64,000 nucleotides of DNA, from the NCBI RefSeq assembly GCF_001434895.1, contig NZ_AZEE01000027.1, positions 93,173 through 157,172 on the forward strand, read 5' to 3'. The notes beneath the pieces are model-generated. The model was not told where the DNA came from, searched no databases, and saw only the letters and a program-made list of their open reading frames with translations. The translations under genes and the position numbers were made by a program. The DNA comes from Secundilactobacillus odoratitofui DSM 19909 = JCM 15043. Lineage in GTDB: Bacteria > Bacillota > Bacilli > Lactobacillales > Lactobacillaceae. Shown here in pieces: positions 7,790-16,478 of this stretch (position 1 is its first letter; every line of letters begins with the position of its first letter).

Positions 7790-8731
7790 ATGCGAAACGT
7801 GTACTTCAACCACGACGGTAATGTCGACGATTTAGTTTCCCTACTATTGTTGTTACAAATGCCAGACGTTAACCTATTGGGCGTTGGTGTTACTGATGCC
7901 GATGGTTACGTTGGTCCAGCATCTTCGGCTTCTCGTAAGATTATTGACTTATTCGGGCACGAGGATCGTAAACCTGTTGATGTTGCCAAATCAAATTCTC
8001 GTGCGGTTCACCAATTTCCAAAAGAATGGCGCCTAAGTGCTTTTTCGTTTGACGATTTTCCCATTTTAAACGAACACGGTCCCGCAAAAACGCCCCTTGC
8101 TGACAAACCTGGCCACCTTGATATGATCGAAAAAATCCAAAACGCCGATGCCCCCGTCACGTTAGTTATGACTGGGCCCTTAACTGATTTGGCCCGTGCA
8201 CTCACAATCGAGCCAAGTATTGCTGATAAAATTGATCGCCTATTTTGGATGGGCGGTGCCATGAACGAACAGGGTAACGTAGCAGAACCTGAACAAGATG
8301 GCACCATGGAATGGAACGCCTACTGGGATCCTGAAGCCGTCAAAACCGTCTGGGATTCAAGTCTCGCCATTACCGTCGTTAGTTTGGATAGCACGGACCA
8401 AGTGCCGCTAACACCTGAACTACGTGCGCGTTGGGCAACCCAACGACGTTATCCCGCTCTGGATCTCATCGGTCAAGGCTACTCGTTAGTCCACTCCTTT
8501 GAAGCTAATTCTACCTATTATTTATGGGATGTCTTAACAACACTAGTTAGCCGTTATCCTGAATTAGTGGATAGTAAGCCCATCAAGAGTGACGTGATAG
8601 CTTCAGGACCAGCTGCCGGCCGAACTTTCATTACCGAACAGGGTCGTGATGTCACCTTCGTCACCAGCGTCCACGCTGACGCTTTTTACGATAAAATTGA
8701 TGAGTTAGCTCAATCCGCAACTGAAAAATAA
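7790..8731 (+). CDS. nucleoside hydrolase (IunH family)
   Basis: Cytosolic enzyme of the inosine-uridine nucleoside hydrolase family, which splits ribonucleosides into base and ribose for salvage. The metal-binding N terminus reads HDGNVDDLVS (residues 7-16), a known variant of the usual DTDPGIDD. LVMTGPLTDLARAL (about residue 125) and FWMGGAMNEQGN (about 155) are family blocks. The 313-residue length is typical. The start is ATG at 7790 with GGAGG seven to eight bases upstream; an upstream TTG frame extension lies inside the ribosome site. It is monocistronic and shares a bidirectional terminator with the convergent EAL gene. Substrate range cannot be read from sequence. Confidence 0.87.
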   Translation: MRNVYFNHDGNVDDLVSLLLLLQMPDVNLLGVGVTDADGYVGPASSASRKIIDLFGHEDRKPVDVAKSNSRAVHQFPKEWRLSAFSFDDFPILNEHGPAKTPLADKPGHLDMIEKIQNADAPVTLVMTGPLTDLARALTIEPSIADKIDRLFWMGGAMNEQGNVAEPEQDGTMEWNAYWDPEAVKTVWDSSLAITVVSLDSTDQVPLTPELRARWATQRRYPALDLIGQGYSLVHSFEANSTYYLWDVLTTLVSRYPELVDSKPIKSDVIASGPAAGRTFITEQGRDVTFVTSVHADAFYDKIDELAQSATEK

Positions 8732-8778
8732 TGGTTAGAGGTGATCTGAAAATTTTAGATCAACCTTCCCCGGACACA

Positions 8779-8830
8779 ATAAAAATGGTTCAAGTTAAGT
8801 GTAATTTGCATAACTTGAACCATTTTTTTA
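8779..8830. terminator. bidirectional terminator
   Basis: A 17-bp perfect stem (AAAAATGGTTCAAGTTA and its complement) has an A-run on one side and a T-run on the other. It serves both the nucleoside hydrolase and the convergent EAL gene. Confidence 0.85.
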
Positions 8831-8834
8831 TTTA

Positions 8835-9500
8835 TTAGAGAAAACTAGCCTGCAATTCGTCTGGCAAGACCGGCTTGGAATAAAAGAAGCCTTGGCAACG
8901 ACTGACACCGATTGAGGCAACCATTTCCAAATCACTTCTAGTTTCGATGCCCTCCAGCGTAAACCGTAATTTTTCACGTTGTGCCAGGGTCATCCAATTG
9001 ATAATTGTCGGTCTTAATTCACGCAAAGTCGCCCCTTGGCGACGTAAATTTTGAATCGCAAATTTCAGCGTATCAACGAAAGGTAGTAAATCAACCGTTT
9101 CATCATAGGTATTATCCGACCCAACATCATCAATCGCAATCAAGATGCCAGCCTCATGATAAGCTGGTGCCATCCGTTGAATCACCGCCAACGTAGGTGC
9201 TTTAACCAATTCAACCGTTAACGTAACCGTGCCGTTTTGACTATTCACGAAGTCAATAAACTTGGCTTGAGTGCTTGCATCGGCAAACTGAGCCGTCGTC
9301 AAATTAATCGTTACGTTTTTGAGTTTGAGGTGCGGTAAAACCTGCTTCATTAGCCTCAGTTGGGTATCGGCATCGATATCAAAGTGATCTGGCAAGCGCC
9401 AGTTCCGTTCAGTCGCATCCCACGTGCGAAGGAGTAATTCGTAGCTGATAGCGCGCTGCTGCTCAATATTAAAAATCGGTTGAACAAAATAAGTGTACAT
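8835..9500 (-). CDS. EAL-domain protein, probable c-di-GMP phosphodiesterase
   Basis: A stand-alone EAL domain of 221 residues, predicted to hydrolyse cyclic di-GMP. The signature is YELLLR instead of EALLR (about residue 20), but the other metal and catalytic blocks appear kept: INLT (about 66), VELV (about 93), IDDVGSDN (about 122), a lysine in TLKFAI, and LEGIET (about 183). It could therefore be active. There is no signal or membrane segment. The ATG at 9500 has GGAG eight bases upstream. It lies downstream of a diguanylate cyclase gene on the same strand, with a terminator-like hairpin (9529-9563) between its likely promoter and start. Confidence 0.85.
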   Translation of the reverse strand: MYTYFVQPIFNIEQQRAISYELLLRTWDATERNWRLPDHFDIDADTQLRLMKQVLPHLKLKNVTINLTTAQFADASTQAKFIDFVNSQNGTVTLTVELVKAPTLAVIQRMAPAYHEAGILIAIDDVGSDNTYDETVDLLPFVDTLKFAIQNLRRQGATLRELRPTIINWMTLAQREKLRFTLEGIETRSDLEMVASIGVSRCQGFFYSKPVLPDELQASFL

Positions 9501-9851
9501 CGTCTAGTCTCCATTATTGTCATAACATCAAAAAACGGTGGAAGTCGCCGTGACATCCCCCGTTTTAACGTTAATATTCTAAATTTAATTGCCAAAACCG
9601 TGCTCATACCCCATGAATTACCGTTTTGGTTTTATAGCGACTAATACTTGTAACGCTTTTTCCCACTCTATTCCTACAATTATTTTAACACTCTTGATTA
9701 AATATGCTAGAAATTCTTATCAAAACTTTTGAATCAAATTCAAGACGACATATCCTGTCTCATCGGCCTTTGTAGCCTTTAAAAAGTCATTTAAAAAGTA
9801 ATCGCGTTATAACCTTTTCACGGTTACCGTCCTATTTTTCATAAGTGGTAT
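9501..9851. other. EAL-GGDEF intergenic region with an attenuator-like hairpin
   Basis: At 9529-9563 the minus strand forms AAAACGG...CCGTTTTTT with an inner GGA..GTC/GAC..TCC stem. It looks like an intrinsic terminator placed just upstream of the EAL ribosome site. It could end transcripts from the cyclase or attenuate EAL expression. I find no conserved GEMM (c-di-GMP riboswitch) core. The remainder is AT-rich without signals. Confidence 0.45.
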
Positions 9852-10979
9852 CTAATGTTTGACTTGACCTTCAACCGTTAGTTGGTCACGGCCATTTTGC
9901 TTGGACTGATACAGATAAGCATCGGCACGCTCATAAACCGTTTCAAAGGTTTCGTCTTCGTCTGAGAGTGCGGTTAGTCCCAGCGACAAGGTAATGTGAA
10001 CCGTAACCTCTTCATAACTAAAGTAGGCCATTTTAACGTGTTCCTGTAGCGTCTGAACAAACGGTATCACTTCGGCAATATCGGCCATAAAAATGACGTT
10101 GAACTCCTCTCCGCCAGTTCTGTAAAACGTCGGCTCTAGTTCAGCCACTTGCTTTAATTCGGTTAACACGAGCTTGCCAATTTCACTTAACACACGATTA
10201 CCGGTGGCGTGACCATACGTGTCATTCACGTTTTTAAAGTAATCTATATCAAACATCAAGAGACTCATTGGTTGTTTTTTCTGCCGTGCTAACGCAAATT
10301 TTGTCACGCTATCACTACGAAAGGCAAAAAAACTACCAGCCTGAGTTAACGTATCAAGATTAACCTGTTGTTCCAAACGATGATGTTCAAGTTCCGTCAC
10401 CCGTTCAGTTGACCAGTAAAAAGCAGTAAACATGTTCATCAACAAAAACATCACGATGCTCATAGTGACGCTCAACGTCGTTAATTGGGTTTGGCTTAAC
10501 CAAAAATCCAAGCCAATCCATAAGACCAGTTCCATCCGTAATAACCAGTTACCATTGATCACATACCGATACAAATATATCAACACTAATATAATGATTA
10601 GGAATGCAACTGAAACGTAAAAATTAGCACTATTTAAATTGTTATTTGCTGCCCAAAAGGCCATTGCAATAACACTGCGCGCTATGTATTCCGGCAACCG
10701 GACTTTTTGATCCAGTAACGGAATGAACAGGATGTAGAGCGCCCAATTCGTATAGGCCGATTCATTAATTGGATTTAAATACTGCGCCAACTGGCAAAAC
10801 GCAACCATTGCAAGCGTAAAAATCGTCGCAATCAGCCGGTCATAGCGGACCAAAATTAACCAGCGTTCTCGGTGTGTCTGAGTGGCTGCTGTTAAGCCTT
10901 GGTTATAAAACACAACGAATCCAGAAATGAAAAACGCTGCGATAATCGTTTGGATGACCCAATTGCCCCAGTCAAACAT
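9852..10979 (-). CDS. membrane-bound diguanylate cyclase (GGDEF)
   Basis: 375 residues: an N-terminal half with about six membrane segments (residues 5-190) as a probable sensor, and a C-terminal GGDEF domain that makes cyclic di-GMP from GTP. Visible are FDIDYFKNVNDTYGHATGN (about residue 240) and the active-site RTGGEEF (about 290), the GGEEF variant known to be active. No RxxD inhibition site stands five residues before GGEEF. The start is ATG at 10979, with AGGAGG six bases upstream; an earlier in-frame ATG overlaps that ribosome site. It pairs with the EAL gene downstream. Confidence 0.88.
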   Translation of the reverse strand: MFDWGNWVIQTIIAAFFISGFVVFYNQGLTAATQTHRERWLILVRYDRLIATIFTLAMVAFCQLAQYLNPINESAYTNWALYILFIPLLDQKVRLPEYIARSVIAMAFWAANNNLNSANFYVSVAFLIIILVLIYLYRYVINGNWLLRMELVLWIGLDFWLSQTQLTTLSVTMSIVMFLLMNMFTAFYWSTERVTELEHHRLEQQVNLDTLTQAGSFFAFRSDSVTKFALARQKKQPMSLLMFDIDYFKNVNDTYGHATGNRVLSEIGKLVLTELKQVAELEPTFYRTGGEEFNVIFMADIAEVIPFVQTLQEHVKMAYFSYEEVTVHITLSLGLTALSDEDETFETVYERADAYLYQSKQNGRDQLTVEGQVKH

Positions 10980-11097
10980 GACATACCTCCTAAAAGGATC
11001 TGATTTCATTATTGGACTATCGGCAATTGCGTGTCAAGGGTTAGAATAGAGTCATCAGAAATTAACTTACTAACTGCACTTTGAGAAGGACAAACTT

Positions 11098-12732
11098 ATG
11101 AAGCAATCGACGACCATTCAACTTATTATTACGACTGGCATTCTACTATTAATTGGGACGACTTATGGCGTTAACCACGTTCCAAACCAAACTAAAACAA
11201 TTTCAAAACAAACTCTGAACATTGGTACCAACACGCCGATCGAAACGATGGATAGCAACTTGTATACCTCCCATGAGGCATACGAAGCCCTCCATGCTAC
11301 AATGATTGGCCTGTATTCACACAATGCTAAAAACCAGGTAATTCCAGCTATCAGTGATAACCATCCGCAAAAAAGCCATACCGGTTTAACCTACGTCTTT
11401 ACCCTCCGCAAATTCAAATGGAGTAACGGTGACACAGTCCGTGCCCAAGACTTTGTTTACGCTTGGCGTCGTCAGGTTGATCCTAAAACCAATTCTCGAA
11501 ACGCCTCAAGGTTGGATTTTATTAAAAACGCTGCAGCGGTCAGAACTGGTAGCAAGCCCGTGACCCAATTGGGGATTAAAGCACTGGACAGCCAACACTT
11601 GCAGATCAAGTTAAGTGCCCCAACGCCTTATTTAACTCAATTGCTGTCAGATGCCACCACCCTGCCAATCAATCAGCGCTTTGCTGAAAAATTAGGGACA
11701 CAATATGGCGATTCTGCCACCCACGTTCTTTCTGATGGGCCTTATGCAATCAGTGGTTGGTCTGGTTCTAAAGACAAGAATTGGGCGTTCATCAAAAATA
11801 ACCAGTACCGATTTAACGATCGCGTCAAAGTCGACCGAGTTGCCTTTCAGGTAATTCATTCTGCTCAAAAAACGACCCACTTATTTAACACTGGTAAATT
11901 AGATTTTGCCCCCTTAACCGCCAATACCATTCCCAATTATACTGATACGCATAACATCAAAATTCAATCTTCAGTCACGTCAGCCTACCTCTTCTTCAAT
12001 ACGATGTCGGGCGCTACCACTGATGTACACCTCAGGCGAGCACTCTCCATGGCTTACGATAAACGACTGTTAACGCAAAGCAAACTGAAAAACGGCGCCA
12101 AACCATTAAATGGTTTAATGCCGCAAGGATTAACCACTGGCCCAGATGGCATGGATTACCGAAAATCCACTGGTCAGCTTGAAGCCTACAACCTCACCAA
12201 AGCTGCCAAAAATTGGCGATTGGCCAAACGAGACTTAGGCGTCAAGCACCTGACGTTAAACCTCTTAATTGCAAATAATAGTACGGCGCGCATTACCGCT
12301 GAATTTCTACGTGGTCAGTTGGAGCATAATTTGCCCGGACTCACCATTACAATTTCTAAAGTATCGCTTGAACATCGCGTTCAGCTTGAAGCGGCTGGCA
12401 AATTCCAACTAGTTTTTTCAACTTGGACGCCTGCTGATGATGATCCGTATAACTTCCTCACGTTCTATCAAACCGGTAACCGTCAAAATATCACGGGCTT
12501 TTCCAGTACTAAGATTGATACCCTCCTGAAGCAGATTACGCAAAACAGCAATAATGCAACCAAGCGTTGGCAACTGATTCAAAAAACAGAACGGTACCTG
12601 ATGCAAGCCGAAGTCCCTTCCAGTGGTGTCTTTCAGGACGGACAAGCATATTTACTGAACCAACGCGTCCAACAATTTCCCATCTCAGCCTCTGGGCTCA
12701 TTAACTATGAGTACGTTCGGCTGAAACCATAA
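11098..12732 (+). CDS. oligopeptide-binding protein (OppA-like), membrane-anchored
   Basis: A 544-residue solute-binding protein of family 5, the kind that delivers peptides to Opp permeases. Family features are TLNIGTNTPIETMDSNLYTS (residues about 40-60), YVFTLRKFKWSNGDTVRAQD (about 100-120), LSDGPYAISGW (about 210) and LRRALSMAYDK (about 315). It begins with a basic stretch and one hydrophobic helix but has no lipobox cysteine, so it is probably held by an uncleaved helix or released, unlike ordinary lipoprotein OppA. The ribosome site AAGG precedes ATG 11098. There are no permease genes nearby. It diverges from the GGDEF gene, so a signalling role is possible but unproven. Confidence 0.85.
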   Translation: MKQSTTIQLIITTGILLLIGTTYGVNHVPNQTKTISKQTLNIGTNTPIETMDSNLYTSHEAYEALHATMIGLYSHNAKNQVIPAISDNHPQKSHTGLTYVFTLRKFKWSNGDTVRAQDFVYAWRRQVDPKTNSRNASRLDFIKNAAAVRTGSKPVTQLGIKALDSQHLQIKLSAPTPYLTQLLSDATTLPINQRFAEKLGTQYGDSATHVLSDGPYAISGWSGSKDKNWAFIKNNQYRFNDRVKVDRVAFQVIHSAQKTTHLFNTGKLDFAPLTANTIPNYTDTHNIKIQSSVTSAYLFFNTMSGATTDVHLRRALSMAYDKRLLTQSKLKNGAKPLNGLMPQGLTTGPDGMDYRKSTGQLEAYNLTKAAKNWRLAKRDLGVKHLTLNLLIANNSTARITAEFLRGQLEHNLPGLTITISKVSLEHRVQLEAAGKFQLVFSTWTPADDDPYNFLTFYQTGNRQNITGFSSTKIDTLLKQITQNSNNATKRWQLIQKTERYLMQAEVPSSGVFQDGQAYLLNQRVQQFPISASGLINYEYVRLKP

Positions 12733-12813
12733 CACAAGTGATTGCTAATTCTTTTCAAGTGCAGTTCCTTGGACAATCAAATTGAGTCTCATCGATAACT
12801 TGCCTTGCACAGT

Positions 12814-13135
12814 ACCTATTGCAAAATAGGTGCAATGAGCTCAAAAATAAGAGAGTGGGCAAAAACTCGTTTAGGTCCCGGCCATATATGAGAACCGGCC
12901 CGTGGATTCCTGGTTTTGGAATCTACGGGCCGGTTCTCATATATGGCCGGGACCTGAGTTTTGGCGCACGACCCAGCGAAGCTTGGAAGCCTATCTGGCG
13001 TTTAGACTAGATAACAGTCTTGAGATAAAGTGAAATTTTTTACTCACCTCGAATTAAGAAATTAATTCGATACTTACCAATATGGACTTTTTTCCCAGCC
13101 TCTTATGACTTAGTTGCACCTATTTCACAATAGGT
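12814..13135. mobile_element. MITE-like element
   Basis: A 322-bp non-coding element. Its ends are imperfect inverted repeats of about 50 bp (ACCTATTGCAAAATAGGTGC at 12814 against ACCTATTGTGAAATAGGTGC read inward from 13135), continuing through AAGAG-TGGG-AAAAA. Inside lies a perfect 31-bp hairpin (12873-12903 and 12925-12955) with GGATTCC/GGAATC in its loop. There is no transposase. Similar TGGG-AAAACTCG-AGGTCCCGGCC sequences are common in lactobacillus intergenic DNA, and parts recur here at 5594 and 61161. Confidence 0.65.
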
Positions 13136-13176
13136 TCTATATATTTAATGTGGCTACTATCGCGCAAATCGACGGC

Positions 13177-13542
13177 CTAAATTTTTTGTTCAACGTCGTC
13201 AATACTAATCTTCAGCACCTTACGAACCCACGGAAACTGTGCTTTTTTTGCGTCAAACTCTTCACCACTGTCTAAAAATGAACCATGGCCATGGATATGA
13301 AAACCTGCACCTGGCCCCTGAGTACCTTCAACTTCCTTGGTACCCAGCGTCACCGTTACTGTGTTATCAGTTTCAAAGTCGTGCTCGATACTGCGCATTC
13401 CAGCAGCAGGTGCTAAGATGTAGTCATCGGTCACTGTTAAGTATGACATCCACGTGTTCACAATACTACTAGGTTGAGCATTAATCGTAACGATGGTGAC
13501 GACACCTTCGTGTGCTAAAACCGCCTTTAACTTATCATTCAT
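13177..13542 (-). CDS. pyridoxamine 5'-phosphate oxidase-like flavin protein
   Basis: 121-residue protein with the look of the flavin-binding split barrel family (PNPOx-like). The N-terminal block VVTIVTINAQPSSIVNTWMS and the central EVEGTQGPGAGFHIHGHGSF fit small FMN-binding members. It is probably cytosolic and binds FMN or a similar cofactor; the reaction is unknown. Sequence upstream of the ATG at 13542 (GGAAGAAGG) gives a plausible ribosome site. It stands alone, divergent from yaaA. Confidence 0.7.
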   Translation of the reverse strand: MNDKLKAVLAHEGVVTIVTINAQPSSIVNTWMSYLTVTDDYILAPAAGMRSIEHDFETDNTVTVTLGTKEVEGTQGPGAGFHIHGHGSFLDSGEEFDAKKAQFPWVRKVLKISIDDVEQKI

Positions 13543-13666
13543 TTTTAAAAGCCTTCTTCCTTAAAGAGTTGTGACATTGACGGTTATATTATAGCAAATT
13601 TCCAGCATCTTACTTACAATAAGAATTATTAAATATCATTAAAATATATAAAGGAGTGAGTCCACA

Positions 13667-14422
13667 ATGAAAATCATCATCGCACCCACTAAAAAAATGG
13701 TCGTAAACACCGATGACTTCGACGTTTTAAGTCAGCCCCAGTACCTTGATGACGCCCAAGCAATTTTACAGGTGCTTAAACAGCTCACCTACGAACAAGC
13801 AAAGGCAATGTGGCACTGTAGCGATAAATTAGCTCGTGAGAACTTTGCTTGGTTGCAAGAAATGTCACTGACACAGCACCAAACACCCGCAATTTTAGGC
13901 TACACCGGTATTCAATACCAGTACATGGCGCCCGACCTGTTTACCGCGCCAGCATTAGACTACATTCAGGCAAATTTACGCATTCTAACGGGATTCTATG
14001 GCATTCTACGCCCCTTTGATGGTGTAGTGCCTTATCGTTTGGAAATGCAATCGGCCGTTGCCGTTAACCAGACTGCTAACCTCTACCAATTCTGGGGTGA
14101 TCGGCTCCATGCTGCACTACAGGCGAATGATGGTCTAATATTAAATTTGGCCTCCCAGGAGTATGCCAAGGCAATTACGCCCTATCTTACCGCTGATGAG
14201 CACATGGTTGATGTCGTTTTTGCCAGCCTCGTCAATGGCAAGCCAAAAGTAAAAGCCACCTTCGCAAAGATGGCCCGTGGGGAAATGGTACGCTATTTAG
14301 CTGAAAATCAAATCAGTGATCTTGCTGACGTGGCCAAATTTGACCACCCTGACTGGCACTTTGATGCGGACCGGTCAACGGCTAACCAGTTAGTCTTCAT
14401 TGACAATGGTCATCGTCACTAG
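13667..14422 (+). CDS. yaaA: peroxide stress protein YaaA
   Basis: 251 residues matching the YaaA (UPF0246) family: the N terminus MKIIIAPTKKM, then YTGIQYQYMAPDLF (about residue 85), LRILTGFYGILRPFDGVVPYRLEM (in part, about 104), and the C-terminal FAKMARGEMVRYLAEN. In E. coli YaaA limits free iron and protects DNA and proteins during peroxide stress. The ATG at 13667 has AAGGAG about ten bases upstream. Its stop lies one base from the convergent TetR gene's stop, with no terminator between. Confidence 0.92.
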   Translation: MKIIIAPTKKMVVNTDDFDVLSQPQYLDDAQAILQVLKQLTYEQAKAMWHCSDKLARENFAWLQEMSLTQHQTPAILGYTGIQYQYMAPDLFTAPALDYIQANLRILTGFYGILRPFDGVVPYRLEMQSAVAVNQTANLYQFWGDRLHAALQANDGLILNLASQEYAKAITPYLTADEHMVDVVFASLVNGKPKVKATFAKMARGEMVRYLAENQISDLADVAKFDHPDWHFDADRSTANQLVFIDNGHRH

Positions 14423-14423
14423 T

Positions 14424-15011
14424 TTAAGCAATTTCGGATTGAAGCTGACTAGGCTGTCGTTTGCGTCGCATGAGGTAACCGTTAATACCATCTTCGAGAT
14501 AGGCCTTCAGAAATTGGTTTTCCTGTTGCAACGAAACTTCATCCGTCCGGTAAAGCCAATCTTTAAGTGCCTGATATAACGTGCCACCCAACGTCTTTTG
14601 GAGAAAGGTACAATACTTTGTATCGATACTAACTTTCTCGTAATCACCCAGACTGGTAAAGATTTCGCCCACCATAGTTTGGAGGTGCGTCAAAATGACC
14701 TCTTCAGGGGCGTTTTGAACATCCAATTTCAACACATGTTGGTAAAAGACCTGGTTTTGATTGAAGTACGTCAACATCGATGTTAGCGTCTGTGGCCAGA
14801 ACTGGTAGTTGCCACAGTAACGAACAGCCGCCTTCACTTCGGTCGCATAGATTTCAGCCAACACATCGTATTTGTCGCGAAAATGATCGTAAAACGTCTG
14901 CCGGCGCATCCCAGCTTCCGCCATGATGGTCGTGACCGTAATTTTATCAAACGCCTGTGAAACCACCAATCGCTTCGTTGCAGCCATGATTTTCCTTTTT
15001 GCTACTGCCAC
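14424..15011 (-). CDS. TetR-family regulator (DhaS-like)
   Basis: 195-residue regulator with an N-terminal helix-turn-helix (ITVTTIMAEAGMRRQTFYDHF, about residues 30-50) and a helical C-terminal half resembling the DhaS/TetR_C subgroup. DhaS proteins activate dihydroxyacetone kinase genes, but no such genes are nearby, so the target is unknown. I start at GTG 15011 because an upstream GTG (15023) would sit on top of the AGAAGG ribosome site. It has a helical C-terminal domain and no membrane segment. Confidence 0.8.
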   Translation of the reverse strand: MAVAKRKIMAATKRLVVSQAFDKITVTTIMAEAGMRRQTFYDHFRDKYDVLAEIYATEVKAAVRYCGNYQFWPQTLTSMLTYFNQNQVFYQHVLKLDVQNAPEEVILTHLQTMVGEIFTSLGDYEKVSIDTKYCTFLQKTLGGTLYQALKDWLYRTDEVSLQQENQFLKAYLEDGINGYLMRRKRQPSQLQSEIA

Positions 15012-15126
15012 GTTGTCACGCACCCTTCTATCGAGAATTTAGTATGTGCTTATTGTAAAACTGTCGGTGGTATCGGTCAAAACATTAACATCGTACGCTC
15101 ATTTAATAGTGCAATCATCAATCAAG

Positions 15127-15176
15127 AATAACGTCTGAAACAACCAACGTGGTTGGCGCCTCAGACGTTATTCTTT
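15127..15176. terminator. hairpin terminator after the WYL regulator
   Basis: AAGAATAACGTCTGA and TCAGACGTTATTCTT arms (15 bp) enclose a loop with its own small CCAACG/GGTTGG stem and end in TTTT. It can act in both directions between the TetR promoter region and the WYL gene. Confidence 0.7.
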
Positions 15177-15178
15177 TG

Positions 15179-16192
15179 CTATTCAGCATCGTCTTCATAA
15201 AAAGCAAGTGTTGCTTTTAAATTGGCTTTTACCAAATCAACTAAACTTTGCGGGCGAATCACTTTGAGGTTTTTTCCCTGGCTTAACACCCACAACAATG
15301 CACCTTGTGCGCCCAGGTCCGCACCTTCAATATCGACGCTACCATCCGGATAAGTGTGTGTCACCCGTGAGTTAGGCAACTTATCCAACGCCGTTTGCGG
15401 GTAGGCCCAATAACGAAATTTATAATTGATTTTTTTACCACCCGGCAACAAGTAGGTTTGATTACGTAAAGTGCCAATATCGACCCGTTTTTCAAGTGGG
15501 AATATGCCTCATGACGACCGGAGACGGTGAACTTCATCAAACCGATCCAATCGAAAAATCTGACTCTCATCGCGGTCTTCTATGTACATCACCACGTAAA
15601 AATAGAACTCCGCAAAATAAATGCCAAGCGGGATGCCGACTTGATCAACGGTTTCAAATTGTCCATTGTGTTTGACACTGTGATGATAGTTGAAGCGAAT
15701 CATGGTACTGTTATCCACGTATTCGGAAAATTCGCGCAATCGCGATAACACCTCGGCATCATTGTTTACGGGGTTATACTTCGCCCACGTATCCGCAATC
15801 AATCGTTTCGCCGTTGATTGTTGCTCTTCTGAGAGTAGTCCCAACAAGTGAGCTTTGATTTGCGCCACTCGGTCCTTACTCAATGAACGCGACCCAATCA
15901 CAATTTTTAAAAGTGCCAGCACTTCTTCGTACGACCAATCGTCTCCTTTGATCAAACGATAGTCTTTGAACTTAAAATCGTGTTTGAGTTCCAAATTCAT
16001 CCGATTTTCAGCCAGAATGTTACGAATAATATCCGCATCCCGTTGAACCGTTCGAATGGTGACGTCATACTGGCTCACAGCATCCGCCACTTTGATTTTA
16101 TCACCCCGTAGCAGTCGAATTAAGAAATCAGTGATCCGAACTTGTCCGGTAACCCCGTGTCTAGATTTTGCCTTGTCACTCTTCTCAACCAT
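15179..16192 (-). pseudogene. WYL-domain transcriptional regulator, interrupted by an in-frame TGA
   Basis: A helix-turn-helix plus WYL regulator split by one stop codon (TGA at 15509-15511) with no change of frame. The upstream part (from ATG 16192, ribosome site GGGGTG) has the HTH (DAVSQYDVTIRTVQRDADII) and most of the WYL domain, including PLGIYFAEFYFYVVMYIEDR, and ends RLRSS. Reading on in the same frame gives GIFPLEKRVDIGTLRNQTYL and then the normal C-terminal extension to 15179. A single base change (for example CGA to TGA) explains it. Either it is a recent pseudogene or a truncated or read-through product is made. Confidence 0.8.
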
Positions 16193-16426
16193 GCAAGCAC
16201 CCCCTAATCCTGTGCGTTGGATCAAATCATCTGCCGTGTTAAAACACCATTGAATCATTTAGTTGTCGCCAAATTTGACTATGTAAGCATTATTTTCAAA
16301 AGTACCCAGAGTTGATTTTGATGATATCTATGAAGCAATTAGATTGTGTACTTTCACTTCAAATTTTATCACATTTATACATTTATGCGTAATAAATTAT
16401 TTGACATATCATGGCTTCTAAAAATG

Positions 16427-16462
16427 AAAAAAAGCAGCCCACCCACTGAGGGTGCGCTGCTT
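16427..16462 (-). terminator. terminator of the 16.5-kb secreted-protein gene
   Basis: On the minus strand AAGCAGCGCACCCTC pairs imperfectly with GGGTGGGCTGCTT and runs into T residues, just after the stop codon. Confidence 0.7.
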
Positions 16463-16478
16463 AATTGATTCCGTTAAA

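Noticed and set aside
9501-9851. c-di-GMP riboswitch near the EAL/GGDEF genes
   Set aside because: The conserved GEMM core and paired tetraloop/receptor sequences are not present.
12819-13010. 63-codon frame
   Set aside because: It lies inside the MITE-like element across the 31-bp hairpin and has no ribosome site.
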